A DNA stretch of 64,000 nt from assembly GCA_965649825.1 (NCBI GenBank), contig OZ287696.1, positions 930,001-994,000 on the forward strand, read 5' to 3'. Under the pieces are notes generated by a model, which saw nothing but the letters and a program-made list of their open reading frames with translations, ran no database searches and was not told the origin of the DNA. Below are positions 19,990-32,830 of this stretch, piece after piece. Source of the DNA: Penicillus capitatus (lineage: Eukaryota > Chlorophyta). The translations under genes were made by a program, and so were the position numbers. Numbering within the stretch: position 1 is the stretch's first letter; each line of letters starts with the position of its first letter.

Positions 19990-21181
19990 ATGCTGCGTCG
20001 TTGTGCTCAGGACCTTGTGAAAACCTCGTTTCCACTCCGCTGCGCCGCTGTGGGATGGGAGACACGACTGAAGTCGACGGTGGGATGGGAGACACGACTG
20101 AAGTCGACGGTGCGTCGCTTTGCCATTCTCTCCGTGTCGTGGTAACGGCAACGACCTTTGCTCGATAGGTATCTCACGAAAAAGAGACATTCGAACTCGA
20201 ATGGGACGAAGCGAAGCACGATTTCGAGAGGAAAGGGAAAGATACGAGCGGCACGACGCCGCTTTCGCATCCGTCTTCTCAGAAACGCGAAAAGGGCGAT
20301 ACGACTTATTTGCTCATGCAGCCTGTGTATGAAAGGGCCTATACAGAATCGATCAAGCCACGCCATCAACCTCCAACCACGGTATGGCTTCGCATTGGCT
20401 TCCTTCTGTGATGTGGGACGGATGACAGGCGACAGACAGAGCCGCCTTCTATTCGATTCAATTCATGCGTCGTATGTTTGACCTTGTCACAGGCTATGGT
20501 CCAGATATGGACATGAAGAAGTGGCTGCGCCGCATTGTTTTCTTGGAGACAGTGGCAGGAGTACCGGGAATGGTGGGCGGGATGCTGCGACATCTCCGAT
20601 CGTTGCGTTCGATGAAGCGCGATCACGGTTGGATTCACACCCTCTTAGAAGAGGCAGAGAACGAACGCATGCATCTGCTGACATTCCTGCAGTTGCGTCA
20701 ACCGGGTATCCTGTTCAGAAGCTCAGTCATCATGACACAAGTCCGATATCGCTGCCGGATGGGCTGGCGTTCTAAGCATGGATGCTGTTCTGTCCAGGGC
20801 ATCTTTTTTAATCTCTATTTCGTATCCTACATGATTTCTCCACGCTATGCACACAAAATGGTGGGCTACTTGGAAGAGGAAGCTGTGAAGACCTACACAC
20901 ATCTGTTGCACGACATTGACAGCAATAGACTCCCTGAATGGAAGCACACGCCGTGTCCAGAAATTGCCAGAAACTATTGGAAGCTGCCAGTAGAGCACAC
21001 CTGTAACCATACATGTCCGTCCCATGGGTCGTCTGTGCTGCAGGAGGGTGCGACGATGCGTGATTTGATTTTGAACGTTCGTGCAGATGAAGCGTGTCAC
21101 AGTCATGTCAATCATACGTTTGGTAACATGCCAAAGGACGAGACCAATCCATTTGATAAGTACAGTCACACTGTTCCGTGA
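19990..21181 (+). CDS. AOX: Alternative oxidase, mitochondrial (324 aa)
   Basis: Exons 19990-20109, 20169-20381, 20429-20740, 20798-20989 and 21044-21181 join in frame (introns of 59, 47, 57 and 54 nt). AOX is a di-iron quinol oxidase on the matrix side of the inner mitochondrial membrane that passes electrons from ubiquinol to oxygen, bypassing complexes III and IV. All iron ligands are visible: E151 in LET, E190 and H193 in NERMH, E242 in LEEEA, E295 and H298 in RADEACH. The N-terminus (MLRRCAQDLVKTSFPLRC) is Arg-rich and lacks acidic residues over its first seven positions, fitting a transit peptide. A 30-bp in-frame tandem duplication (20050-20109) repeats VGWETRLKST. Introns 3 and 4 are multiples of three without stops, so their retention would add 19 or 18 residues to the protein. 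Removing them restores family spacing. The gene ends 52 bp from the TRRAP 3' end. Confidence 0.93.
20050..20109 (+). repeat. 30-bp in-frame tandem duplication in AOX exon 1
   Basis: gtgggatgggagacacgact plus ten more bases is repeated exactly at 20050-20079 and 20080-20109, duplicating ten residues of the presumed transit peptide directly before intron 1. Confidence 0.95.
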
Positions 21182-21233
21182 GCGACAAACTGCTCTAGAT
21201 CTTTTCCTTCTGTTCCATACGCTTATGTAAGAC

Positions 21234-24200
21234 TCAGTACCATGGATGCCACGTTGGATCCATGGTGCATAAATTCTCTGGATCTGTTGCTTTGCGAATG
21301 AGTTCTTCGACGCCTCTGTTAATGGCCCCGCGCGGCGCTCCCTCTTCCATGTAGTTCTTCGGGACATCTGGACAGATCTCTTTGACGTTCTGCATCGCCC
21401 CGGCGACATTCTTTTCGACAAGTGGCTGTAGCTGAGACATACTCGATGTGTACTGGCTTCTGGATTCTCTCCTGGAGGCCCATGCCAATAGCTCGTCTCT
21501 GAAGAAGAGACTCAGACACGAGGCGAGATTCGAATGGCGCTGCGTCAGTGCCATAGCCGCCGACACCATCGACGTCGTAAAAACGCCCTCGACACCGAAT
21601 GGACTGAAAAATGTCGCCAGGTTTCGTGTCAAGCGAAAAGGAACGGCCTCTTCGTTCTGGTGCACATATCCCTGGGCATTGACCAAGGGACAGAAATCCA
21701 CTTGCAGTACTTTGCCAGAAGAACGGGAGAACAGGATCTTTCCTGGCACCCGGCCGCCAATCGACAGCATCACAGACATCAGAGACGACAGCGCCATCTG
21801 TGCACAGAACTGCTTACGGAAGACCCAGAGATGATTCGAAGACGGCAAGATTCTGTACATATAAAGCGAAAAAATATTCTCGGCTATCTTTTCATCGGGC
21901 CCCTCGGTGATCTCTTTGAACGCTTGGAGGGCGAGTTCAGCTGGATCATCGTTTCTGTTGTAAATTTTTCCTTTGAAAAGCAGCACAGGATAGTCGGGTT
22001 CCTTGCCAAGAGACTGACAGTTGACTTCCAGCGCCTCCAAGTAAGTGGTAAAACAGGGATCCTCTTCGACGAGACGGACTTTGTTCCAGACAGGAACGAT
22101 GACAGGTGCAAAGAAGCTCAGAAATCTGCTGCGGCATTGATGGTGCTTATTCAGGAGACGGTTCAGTAGACACATCAACTGCAGCATACGTTCCTCTGAG
22201 GATGCCGGTTGGCCAGAGGTATGTCCGTTCTGCAGGATGAAGTGCGTCTTGCGTCCTTCCGAATCGTAGAAGGCGATTCTGCGAAATGCTGTCCCCTGTC
22301 GACGAATCGTCCGAATCTCTGAGCTGATCTTCTCCAGATAGACTGGAACATCGGCAATGGTATCTGGCGACTTGGTATACTGACAGGGCATCTCGATGCC
22401 GTGCAAATTGAGCTCCTGCAGTGCAGGGCTCTCTCTGTGCAGCTGCAGAACGGTCGGCATCTGTTCGTCCAGATACTGGCTCAGCATATTGCGCCATTTC
22501 TTCAATCGCTGTGTCAGTTCTCCCAGCGTTTTTGGAAAGCCGTCTGCCATGGGACTGAGATGATGAACGAACGCCTCCTTTAGATCTTTATGCACGGCAG
22601 TGCTGGCACGGGTGTCTGGGAAACAGGCACGGCATACGCCATCGATCTCGCGAATGAGATTACTCGGAACCTCCATCGTCTGCGGCCCCGGTACTTTGCA
22701 GCAACGCGCCAACAACACATGAACGACCGCCATCAATCGCTCCTCGGGTTTTGCCATAAAATTGCTGGCAATTTCGCGGAGCATAATCTCGAGTGTGTTG
22801 GACAAGGGACCCAGCTGGTGCTTGAGTCTGTCCATCCATTCCTTCACGTGTTCAAAGTTCTGACGGATGGTCGAGCGGGCGCCCAGTAGAGCTGCATCCT
22901 CTCGGCCAGTACCCGAAGAACTGCCTGCTTGTGGATTGCCTGCCTGCGTCATGTCGGATGGAGTGGCAGAACTGGTTGCCACATCTGTCCGCTTGATTTT
23001 CTCCAAAGCCACATTGGCCGCTTCTCTCATGTTCAACATGTGCACTCTCAGAAAATAGTAGAGCGCTTGGGGATGTGTCTGGATGATTCTGGGAAGAATG
23101 CCTTTCAGAGATTCGCCTTCTGGACGATGCAGCACTGAGAGAATCTGCGGAATGTAGAAGAGCCAGTAGGCAGATGGAATGACCTCGGCACCACTCAACG
23201 TCTCTCTAAAGACTTTATCCACCGTTCCTGTTAAGCCACCGATCACTCAGGCACGCAGACACAAAGAGAACGGACCTGTCTTGTCAAAGGACAGCAGATG
23301 AAGGCATCTAGGAATCATGGCACGGGCGGCAGATGATGGTAACTGCATCGCCTGGAAATAACAGCCAACGGCATATTCCAGCTGAACAGAGGCATTGGGG
23401 TCTTGCTTCTTCTTCTCATACATTTCATCACAGAAGGCTCCCCAACTGAGCCACGCCTCAGGGAACTGATGATTGAGGGTGATGGACGTGCTGAAGGATT
23501 GATTGGCCATCTCTGGATCGCCCAATGCTCTGTAGTACTCTCCCTGCAGTCGGAAGATCTGAGCCTGGAGTCCTTGATAGGGAAAGTAGTCCAGATTGGT
23601 CGAGCAAAGCATCGTCAGTCCCGTGAGTTTTTGGTCGTCCATCAGTAGATAGGCTTTGGACTGCTCCACGATCTTGAGAAAAGCTTCTTGCACGTCCATG
23701 TAGCTATCGCTGTACATGTTGTTCTCGATATCGATGCAGACGTCTAAGGCTCCGTGCTTTCGGGCGACATTTGCTAGTCGATTGATGCTCGATGCCTTGT
23801 CCTTGATGCACAGGTGATGGAGCGAAGGCGAATTGGGCTCGGATCCACCGCTGATCGAATTGGCAATGCTGCTGTATATGATGTGACGCCAGATGAAGAC
23901 ATCTGACCACACAGAAAGCGGCTCCCAGACATTAGGACTACGGAGACGCCACGTTTCCAGAATCTCCTTCATGAAACCCGACTGCTCATAACGACCGCCT
24001 CTCGGCCCGAGCTCCATGAGTGCCCTAAAAACCAAAGGCCTCAGTAGAGAGCATCTCAGAGATGTCCACCCACTTGGCGCTCTCGCACACCTCCACGACC
24101 TGTTGAAATCTCTGCAGCAGATGCACTTGTCCAAGAACGCCGATCTCTGGCAGTTGCCACCATCGTTGGAGGCACTGGTCGATGGCCTGGCTGATGTGTG

Positions 24201-27200
24201 TGTTGCAGAGATTGGCGTTGTTATCCTGAAAGGCACTGTAGATCATGAGCATCGAGTATTGGAGCTTGTCTGGAAACTGCTCCTTTGCTCCCTGGAGGAG
24301 TTGTCTGAGTTCGCTCCAATCAGGATCGGGTAATCTCCACGAGGCATCCGCCAACAAGGCAACGCTTCTCGAAGCTTCTGCCCAACTGTGCAGCTCATCC
24401 CATTGATTCAGCTCCTTGGCACATCGGCACCATTCCTCAGACCAGAGCATGACTTCCCGCGAGACGCCTTCGGATCTTCCTTCTGTGGAGTGCACGGCTG
24501 CCTCGCCAAAGACGTGCAGTGCCTCTTCCCAGTATCCATACTGCATCAGATTGATACCGTCATGCGTGTAGCCGCCAAGAAACCGTTTCTTCCACAAACC
24601 AAACATCATGTCCGTCTCCGAAAGCAGACTGTACAGTTCGACCAAGGTATCGAAGCATCGCGATTCTTCGGGAAAGATAACGACGTGCGATTCCAGCAGA
24701 GGAATGGCAATGTGCCAGGCATTGTACGTCTTGCCCAAGTACTTGATGAGCTCGGGCGGAATCTTGGGCTGTGGATAGCATAGAGAGGTCGCTTCCATCA
24801 GTCCCTGAATGACATTCGGTCGATGCGATGCTTGGACAGCGTGATAGCGCTTCGTCAGGATAGAGATGATGGGCTTCGCCAGCGAGACTTTACTGTTCTT
24901 GTCCAGTGTCGCCCAGACGATGGGAAAGATCAGGACCCATAGATGATAGGCCAGGTAAGAATGCACATGTGCAAACTCTTTGAGTGGTCCCATCAGATCA
25001 TCAGCCAAGAATGAACCTATGTGACACACAGCTGCTTGGCAGAGAGGAAGGCAGGGGGACAATGGCAGACTTCTTTCTCGAATGAACTGCATGTGGTCAG
25101 AGAGAAGTCGATCCAGAGGACTCATGGGCTCGTTTTCCATTTCCGTATCATCAGAGCCCATAGGCGGACCATGATGCATGACATCAGCCGTGCATGTCGG
25201 GAAGGGAGCCAGCTGCGCTGAGTTGGGAAAGAAGGTCACGGGTTCTCTTCCCCTTAGAGAGGCCAGGAGATAATCCAGCGCTTGTTTCAGCCAGAAACGG
25301 CTGGAGACATGTTCCCAGTCCTGTGTCTGCAGGATGAATTTCAGGCGTTCGAACAGAGAGCTTCCAAACGATCCTTGGTACAAGGTGAAGAACTGTTTGC
25401 GCAATTCTGGCGTCGTGGTGCGGATGCCGCAGAGGAACGTCTGCTCGACATGTGCAAAGACATCTCTCCTGAAATCCTATGCGTGCACGTACACACCCTC
25501 AGCCACCAATCATCAAAGCCATACCACGTACTGCATTCAGTCCAGGGGACGCGCACACGTCGTAGATGGTACTGAGAAAGAGGGAATCGAAATGCTTCTT
25601 CATACATGGCTCCACCAATCCATTGGCATCCAATCTGCAAATCTGCTGCATGGACCAGAGGAGATGTCGTCGCGTGATGGCACGCGATTCTCCGTTTTGG
25701 ATCCACTCCTTCAGCCAATTGGACACGATGACCAAGACATGATAGAAGACAGATCTGTCAGGAACGCGACCGCCTTTCCATGTGAGAAACTGAATCATGG
25801 AAACGACAAAGCATTCGCGTTCGCTGCTGCCAATCTCGTGCAGACGCCCACCACAGAGATGCAGAATCTTGCAGACGTTGTGCATCTGTGTTCCAAAGCT
25901 GGGCAAAGGAATCGTATCTGTGTCACCAGACAACGGAGGCGGTGCCGAATGGGTTGGCGTAGAAACAGGGTTTTGCAGAATGATGACGTACTCTCGAGAG
26001 TATCTCTCCAAGAGACGCACCAACGAAGAGAGAAAGCGCCCGACCATGCCAATCCTGTTGTTCTTGTCTGCCTCCAGGATTCTGAGACATGCCGAGATTT
26101 CGTGTTCGACCTGTCCCTGCTGGATGACGTGACTGTTGACGTCCAGATACTTCACGAGCAATTGCGTATCGAGGGTCTCTCTCAGGAGGGGGTTCACATC
26201 TTCGATCGCAAAGACCTTCTTGAGCGCTGAGCAAAGTCTGTCCAGGAGATCTTCGTCGTGCATGATGATGATCTTCTGTGACAGCACAATGAAATAATGC
26301 CAGCCATGTTCCAGGAAGACAATGGGCTGGTATTGCAGGGCGAGGGAGACCAAATCCAGTCCTGCTGTCAGGATCAACGCCGGCGATTGGTGCTGCATCT
26401 GACTGCCTTCGATCAGTCGCTCCACGAAATCCAATCGGAATTCGACATCTGGCCATACGTCTAGTGCCTGGCTCAAGATGCGCATGATGTCGCCGTACGA
26501 GTATTTCACGGTGTTGTCTTTGGAGTGGTCTGACGGCACCGCAAACGCTGTCTTGGCCAAGAACGCAACCACCATTTTCTTCATATTTGTGAACGTCTCT
26601 CCTGCCAACGGAGGTGGAGAGACGGATCCCATCATAGCATCGTCGCCGCATCCCTTGATTCTTTGGACCTCCCAGTCAACAATCACTCTTTCCATGTCAA
26701 TGGCCATCTGTCGATTCTCTGAATTGGCATTGATCGGAGGGCGGCGCAGACGGCTGAGTGTATTGACCATCTGGCCTAGAAAATGCGAACGGTAGGCGTA
26801 GAAGAGATCTGGATGTCCGATGATCATTTGCCAGAGATTCATCAGCAGATTGAGCTTGTGTCCTTCGGCCTGCATGTGCTTGATGGCATACTCCATCCAA
26901 ATAGGAATGCTCCCTGGCTCCGTCTGTCCAACGAATCGCTCTGCCAGTGCAGGAACCATCACATCGAGTGTTTCCTGCACGAGCTCCCTCTTCGTCTCGG
27001 CAAAATCCGATTTCAGAAGATTCACAAAGACTTGCAGGACGGTCTTGTTGCTGAGCTGAAGTGTTCTCAGGATGTGGGCGACCAAGAGAAATGCATGGCT
27101 CTTGCATTCGACGTTCTCAGCTTTGAGGAATGACCACGCATACTTAAGGACCCCTTTGCCAAATCCATCCGCGCAGATACCGGGTGCCCCCACCGTGAGC

Positions 27201-30200
27201 AGTCGCCCAACATCCAGCAATTCCACTTCCAGACAGACATCTCTCTGCACGTCCGTGTTCTTGGCCAGATTGACAAACGCCTGAATGAGATGCATAGAGA
27301 TGACGCAACGCATTTCGTCTTTCTGAATCAGCGATTGGAGAATGGGAATCACCAGGAATCTCAGCACAAAGATCGACTGCTCCTGAGACATGTGCGCATT
27401 CAGATGTGTGAGGACAAAAAGCAAAACAGAATAGAGTTCTTGATGGCTGTAGTGCTTTGGCACATAGTCCATGCAATACTCCTTAATAAAGGTGAAGTCC
27501 ACTTTGGAGCTGCTCTCAAAAGCCGTCAGCAAAGCCACAAGGGGCTCCACTTCGTGATGATGCACCGAGATGTAGTTCAGCAGACACTTGGCGATAGCTT
27601 TGCTCTCAAAGAGCTCTCCGTGTGTCATGGTCTCCTCTCTTGTTGCCCTCTCTTTCATGTCAAGACCTTTCCAGAGGGAGAAGAGGTACTGAAAGAGCTG
27701 ATGTTGATTCGGCAGCCACTCCGGTTGCAGTTTGACGATGGTCTTGATCAACTGCAGTGCATGATACATGGCCATCGATGGGATATCCATCGCAGACGAT
27801 GGTCCTTCCGATCCACAGGGATTCGACTGCAGGAGAGACACAAGGTGCCGAGTGGACTTCATCACTTCATGCAGCAGAGGCTCTCCAATCTCTGACTTGA
27901 TGATATCGATAAAACGTGTGACATAACTGGCGTTCTGCATGCGTGTGGGTGCCAGGAAGTAGTTGATGGCGTCATCCCGGTATCGGATGAGAAACTTGGT
28001 CAGTGGGGATCGGTAAGGCGACCAGAGAATGTGAGGCACAGGTCCAACAGGTGAGGCATGACCCAGTCTCTCCTCGAGTTCGATGGTCAAAACGACAAGG
28101 CCGATGCGGTCCGTTCCTGATTTTTGTGTTTCCAAAAAAGAGCTGGCAGAGTCTGGGAGCAGATGGAAGAGCTCCAGAATGGCGGCTGCGATTTTGGAAT
28201 CGTCGGCTGGTGACCACGATTTCTGGAAACCCATGCCGCCATCCGATTCAATCCACCTTTTCAGATGTTCCAACAACTTTTCCCCCAGCGTCAGATTAAA
28301 CCACTGCGAGAGCATTCGCAAGGCCTCGGCACCTCCTTGCAGAACATTGAGATCCAGTGAGCTGTATTTGTTGATCCTGGAGAGTATAGGTGTGAGAAGA
28401 GACTGGATGTCGTACTGTGGGATTCTCTGTCCCTGAATCAGCCGTGTCAGTCCTGTCTTGCAGATCTCCCTCAGCTTCTCTTCTGGCGAGATCAGCATCT
28501 TAAAAAAGACGCGCACCATGGATTCCAGCTTCTCTTTGGCTCCAGGAATATCCATGCTGTTGAGAAATGGATCCCAGCCAGACAGCGTCGCCAGCATCTG
28601 CAATGCCGATTCCTTCATTCTCGCCAAGACGCTCATCCGTTCAGGCCGCGCTCCATTGCCGCTTCGCATCATGGCTGCCGCATCGTCAGGGGCTTCGCAC
28701 AGGAGGACCACGGCAAAGTCCGCACAGAGAAGGATCTGTTCCAGCAGATGAGGGACGGAAGGAAGGCTTTGATTGATGCAGTAGACAAGCAGACGTGACA
28801 GTCCCTCCATGTGCGATGCAAATGCCGTGATCACTTGATGCGCCTTGTACTTTTTGGCGGCCGAAGCGCACTCCTCCAGGGATCTTTTGAGACTCTTCGA
28901 CTGAAGGGTCACGAATGGATCCAACACATCCACGATAGATTTTCTGAAGCTTTGACAGAGATAGACGAGACAGTCGTGGCAGTCTTCTCGGACTCTTTCT
29001 GGGACGTTCAGCAGAAAGACCGTCAAACAGAGTTTGCCAATCGCCTGTGTCATTTCCTGAGATTCTTGCATTCCTAAGGAATCTGTCATGGAGCCGTGTC
29101 CTTCGACTGCCTTGTGCATCAATTTCATCAGCTGTTCTCTCAGTAAGGTGCGAAGAGACAGTCCATGATTCGGCAGCGACTGCATCAGGTGCAGTGCACT
29201 TCTCATGAGCTGCTGCAGCGCTTTGGCCAGAAACACAGGCGGAAGCTCTGCAATGAGCACTTCTATGCCATAGATGCCTCCCGTCTTGACTGCCCAGTTG
29301 TCACCAAAACAGCAATTCACGATACGATGCAGCACGCTGTTGACCACATCTGGCAGACCACATTCCCGGGCGAGGTTGCGTTGCCTATGGTGATCTGACA
29401 CGCCACAGGGGGCATACATCTCTGAAGTGTCCATCATATCGATTTCGGGAATGCTCTTCTCGTCGTTAATCTGGAGCAGCATTTGAAGAAACCATGAGAG
29501 CGCTCGAGCACCACATTTGGTAACGGATGTCTCTTCGTTTGACATGACCTGCACAACAGATAGACATCCCACTGTCGTTTGGCCTTGGGCCGCGTACTTC
29601 GATCAAGGCATCGATGAAGAGTTCAGGTTCGAGGTGTTTGACGGTGGAGCTGGGTCGAGCATCGCCGGCGGCTGCCTGCAAGAACGATCTGGATTCTCCG
29701 GCGGCGCATCCAGATGGAGTGAAGTGAAAGAGCAGAGCAAAATGACGACAGATGCCTTTTGCAAAGACAATGGCTTCTTCTTTCAGCTCAGGATCCATAC
29801 AGAGCATGAGTGCCGTGGATATGAGGGATGTCATCGTTCTCTTCTCCGCAAGATATTGTGATTTGACTTGCATGTGTTGCTCTGGACGTCCACCGCAATG
29901 TGGGCCGTGTGGCAGGGGTGCCGCTTCCAGAATGGCGTTCTTTAGCCTCGACAGACTTGAGAAGCAACCTCGAATCTGCGGCAGGTTCATCATGGCAATT
30001 AGACAGACATGCAGAAACTGCATTCCTTGCTGGCGATAGTAAAGGACGTTTTCTGGATCGGGAGCACTTGACGAGGGAGATCTGTTGAGGAGTTTCTGGC
30101 TTGTCAGAGAAATGCATTTGTCGAGAGGGACTAAAAATTTGGTGTCCGGTGCAAAGACCAGAATGAGTCTCAGTCCGTGCTCCGGGTTGTCTTTCCATTC

Positions 30201-32763
30201 CAGCTGAAGCGGCTCGGCTAAGAAACGACGATTTCGGCCACCGAGTTTTCCGAGAAGCTGCAGGACTCGATGACCCAGTGGACTCTGTTGTTGGGGCTTG
30301 AGATGTGACCACAGTGCCAGATTGATTTCTTGGACCAGTGCCGCCATAGCAGGCTCCAAAAAGTCAGGATTCAATCGATCGATCCACTCTTCCATGGTCT
30401 GAATGGCCAACAGAACGAGTTCGTCCGTTCCTCTCAGCGCCATCAGCAATGGCTTCATGAGCTTGGGCAGAACGGCATACTTCTTTTCCAGTTCCAGAGG
30501 CAGCAGGAGGCTCAATTCAATCAACAGATCACGTGGCACTCCGAGATCTGGCCCGTCCAACATGTTCAGGAAGAGATCCAGGGCAGAGGGCAGCAAAATG
30601 ACCATCTCTGGAAACTGAAGACGGGATCGGTTCAGGTATCGAAAGAAAAACCAAAGCAGTTGCAGGTATCCTTGGCAGGTGACACAGGTCTTCGCTCTGT
30701 CCAAACAGACTCTCGTGATTCTGACAAGAGTCGTAATGAGCAAGATGGCTTTCAAATCTCCGACGGCCATTAAACTGTGGATTTCATTTTTCAACAGAGT
30801 GTGAAACAAAAGTTTGAAGAGTTTCAACACAAAACGGTACTCCTCTTGCTCCGGATCTGCCAAGACATCGAGTTTGTGGTCGGCCATGTATCCAGCCATG
30901 ATCGTCAAGAAATGCAGCCCGACTTTGGGTTTGTCCAGTAGCATGGAGACAATGGGATGGAGCTCCATCTGTGTGTTCAGTGCGGTATAGACATAGTCGA
31001 TTCTGGCCGACACGATTTCGACAAAGTCTTTGGGATCCAAGACATTGAGAGCTTCGACGAAGAGTTCCATCAGCTCTGAGATACCGCCCTGCATTTTGAG
31101 CCTCAGACACATCTTTAGTCCTTCGATGCCGCCCTTTACCATCCTACAGAGCGCCACCATCAGCTGTCACATCAAAAGTCAAATCTCACTTGACGGCAAA
31201 GCGGATTTCCTGTTCTGTTAAACAGGAGATGGGTGAAATTGGAGGTGGGGCGTTGCCGGAAGGTCGGTTGAAGGTTGTTAAACTGTACAGAACGGTTCTG
31301 AGTCCGAGGAAGAGATTCTGCAGAAGCAGCTTGACTTCAGAATTGATCTTTTTGATACGTTTCACAAAACTGAGCTTCGCCGAGAAGCACAGCAGAATCT
31401 TCTGCAGCAATTCTCTTGACATTTCAACAATGTTGCCGTCTGGTCCAACACGCTGTCGATGGATAACCTCCACCAAATGCAGCAGCAATCGAGCTGCCGT
31501 ACTGTGAGACCCGGCCGGTCTTTCGGTATCCGATATGATGCAGCAGCTTCTGTGCACAATCCAGCTCAGCTGATCGAGTTTTAGAGTGTTTCGTGTTTGG
31601 TGGGCCAGTTCTGCAAAAACAGCGTAACCGTAATGTCTCAAAGCTTCGTAGCAAGATCTGGAGCTGCCAACAATGGCCCTCTCGTCTTTAAGATCGTTCA
31701 ATCGTGCATCGAGTGTTTTGCGGAAATCGGTGACCAGCAATGTACGCGTGGAGATGAGCAGTTCTCTTCTCCACTGCACAACGTCTGGACAACTCTTGAG
31801 TAGATTCATCAGTCCATCGCAAATTTCCTGCTCGTGCGGCTGCATCATATGCATGGACTGTTTCACATAGTGTGACAAAAACGCCACTGTTTTGACTTGC
31901 GCAAATTTCATATCCTTGTAAGCCTGATGTAAATAGGGGGCTATCTCCAAGGAGCCTTCGAACTTCAGTGTCTTGACCATCAGCTCAATCAGGCGAGGAA
32001 TGCGTGTGTGTATATCACTCCCATACAGCTGAACCAAATGCAGTACTGTAAAAGACAGCTTAGGCAAAAGGTTGCTCATAGAGTGGCTGTACCTGTGATG
32101 GGACATTCGGCAATGACTCGAAAGGAACGTCGACTCGGCTGCATGTCCATGTTCAACATGGTCACCCTGTCATACACATCCATCCCATGATTCAGCTCTT
32201 CGAAGTAATGATGTGACGTGTCTTCCCAGCAGCCATACAACTAGACGGCCGTCGTTATGACCTTGTGATGTGACAGCTTCAGCGTACTTGGGTAAAGAGA
32301 TGGAGGAGAGGGCTGGCCACCTCTGAGAGCGGTGGCTTAAAAGCCCGCAGCAGATCGAGGACGACTTTCACGGCGACAATCGCATTTTCCTGATTATCTT
32401 CCGTCGCCACATTCAGTAACGCCCCAGCGAGTTTCGAGACATGCTCTTTCAGCACTTCTGTGTGCGGGACGCGATTGATGACCTCGAGTATCGACTTGCG
32501 TAACTTGTGCTCAGCGTTCGCTTCGTGCTGCGGAGGCACCGTTTCCAAAACGCGCGTCAAACTTTCGATGACGCCGTTCTGTTGGGCCGATGCTCCAGAC
32601 ATCAACTCCTCAACGTTGTCGCGAAACGCACTGGCGCATTGTTGCTTCTCATCGATGCCTGCACGATACAGTTCACCAAGTGCTTTGCTGTCTGAGTCTA
32701 CGCACTTGCGTCGTCGGCGACGAGACGCGCTGCGAGTTCCTGCGGTCGGAGACTCCACATCAT
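21234..32763 (-). CDS. TRRAP: TRRAP/Tra1, PIKK-family pseudokinase (3713 aa)
   Basis: Nine exons are read: 32763-32706, 32658-32288, 32240-32093, 32045-31190, 31143-29598, 29548-25532, 25476-24074, 24024-23276 and 23227-21234. Introns are 46-55 nt and the total is 3714 codons with frame kept throughout. TRRAP is the activator-binding scaffold of SAGA and NuA4/TIP60 histone acetyltransferase complexes. Most of the protein is HEAT-type helical repeat. A FAT region follows, then a PI3K-like domain from about residue 3490 (FRKQFCAQMALSSLMSVML). The region lacks the DRH and DFG catalytic motifs (VDFCP stands where DFG would be), as expected for this pseudokinase. The last residues, LCTMDPTWHPWY, match the FATC end. 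The start MMWSLRPQEL is chosen because splicing at 32705 restores the family N-terminal helix; the unspliced frame would extend upstream instead. Length matches yeast Tra1 (3744). Further in-frame introns cannot be excluded. Confidence 0.92.
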
Positions 32764-32830
32764 GAATGTGGAACGAAACAGAGCGACGAGGATATGTACG
32801 ACACTTCGATCGCGACGACATTGAACAGCG
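32764..32830. promoter_or_regulatory. 67-bp bidirectional start region (TRRAP/GAPN)
   Basis: Only 67 bp separate the two start codons. There is no TATA box. Core promoters and both 5' leaders must overlap each other or the coding sequences. Confidence 0.6.

Noticed and set aside
21234-23246. Active PI3K-like kinase
   Set aside because: The catalytic and metal-binding motifs are absent, the protein length and the WHPW-type FATC end fit TRRAP, and that family is a known pseudokinase.
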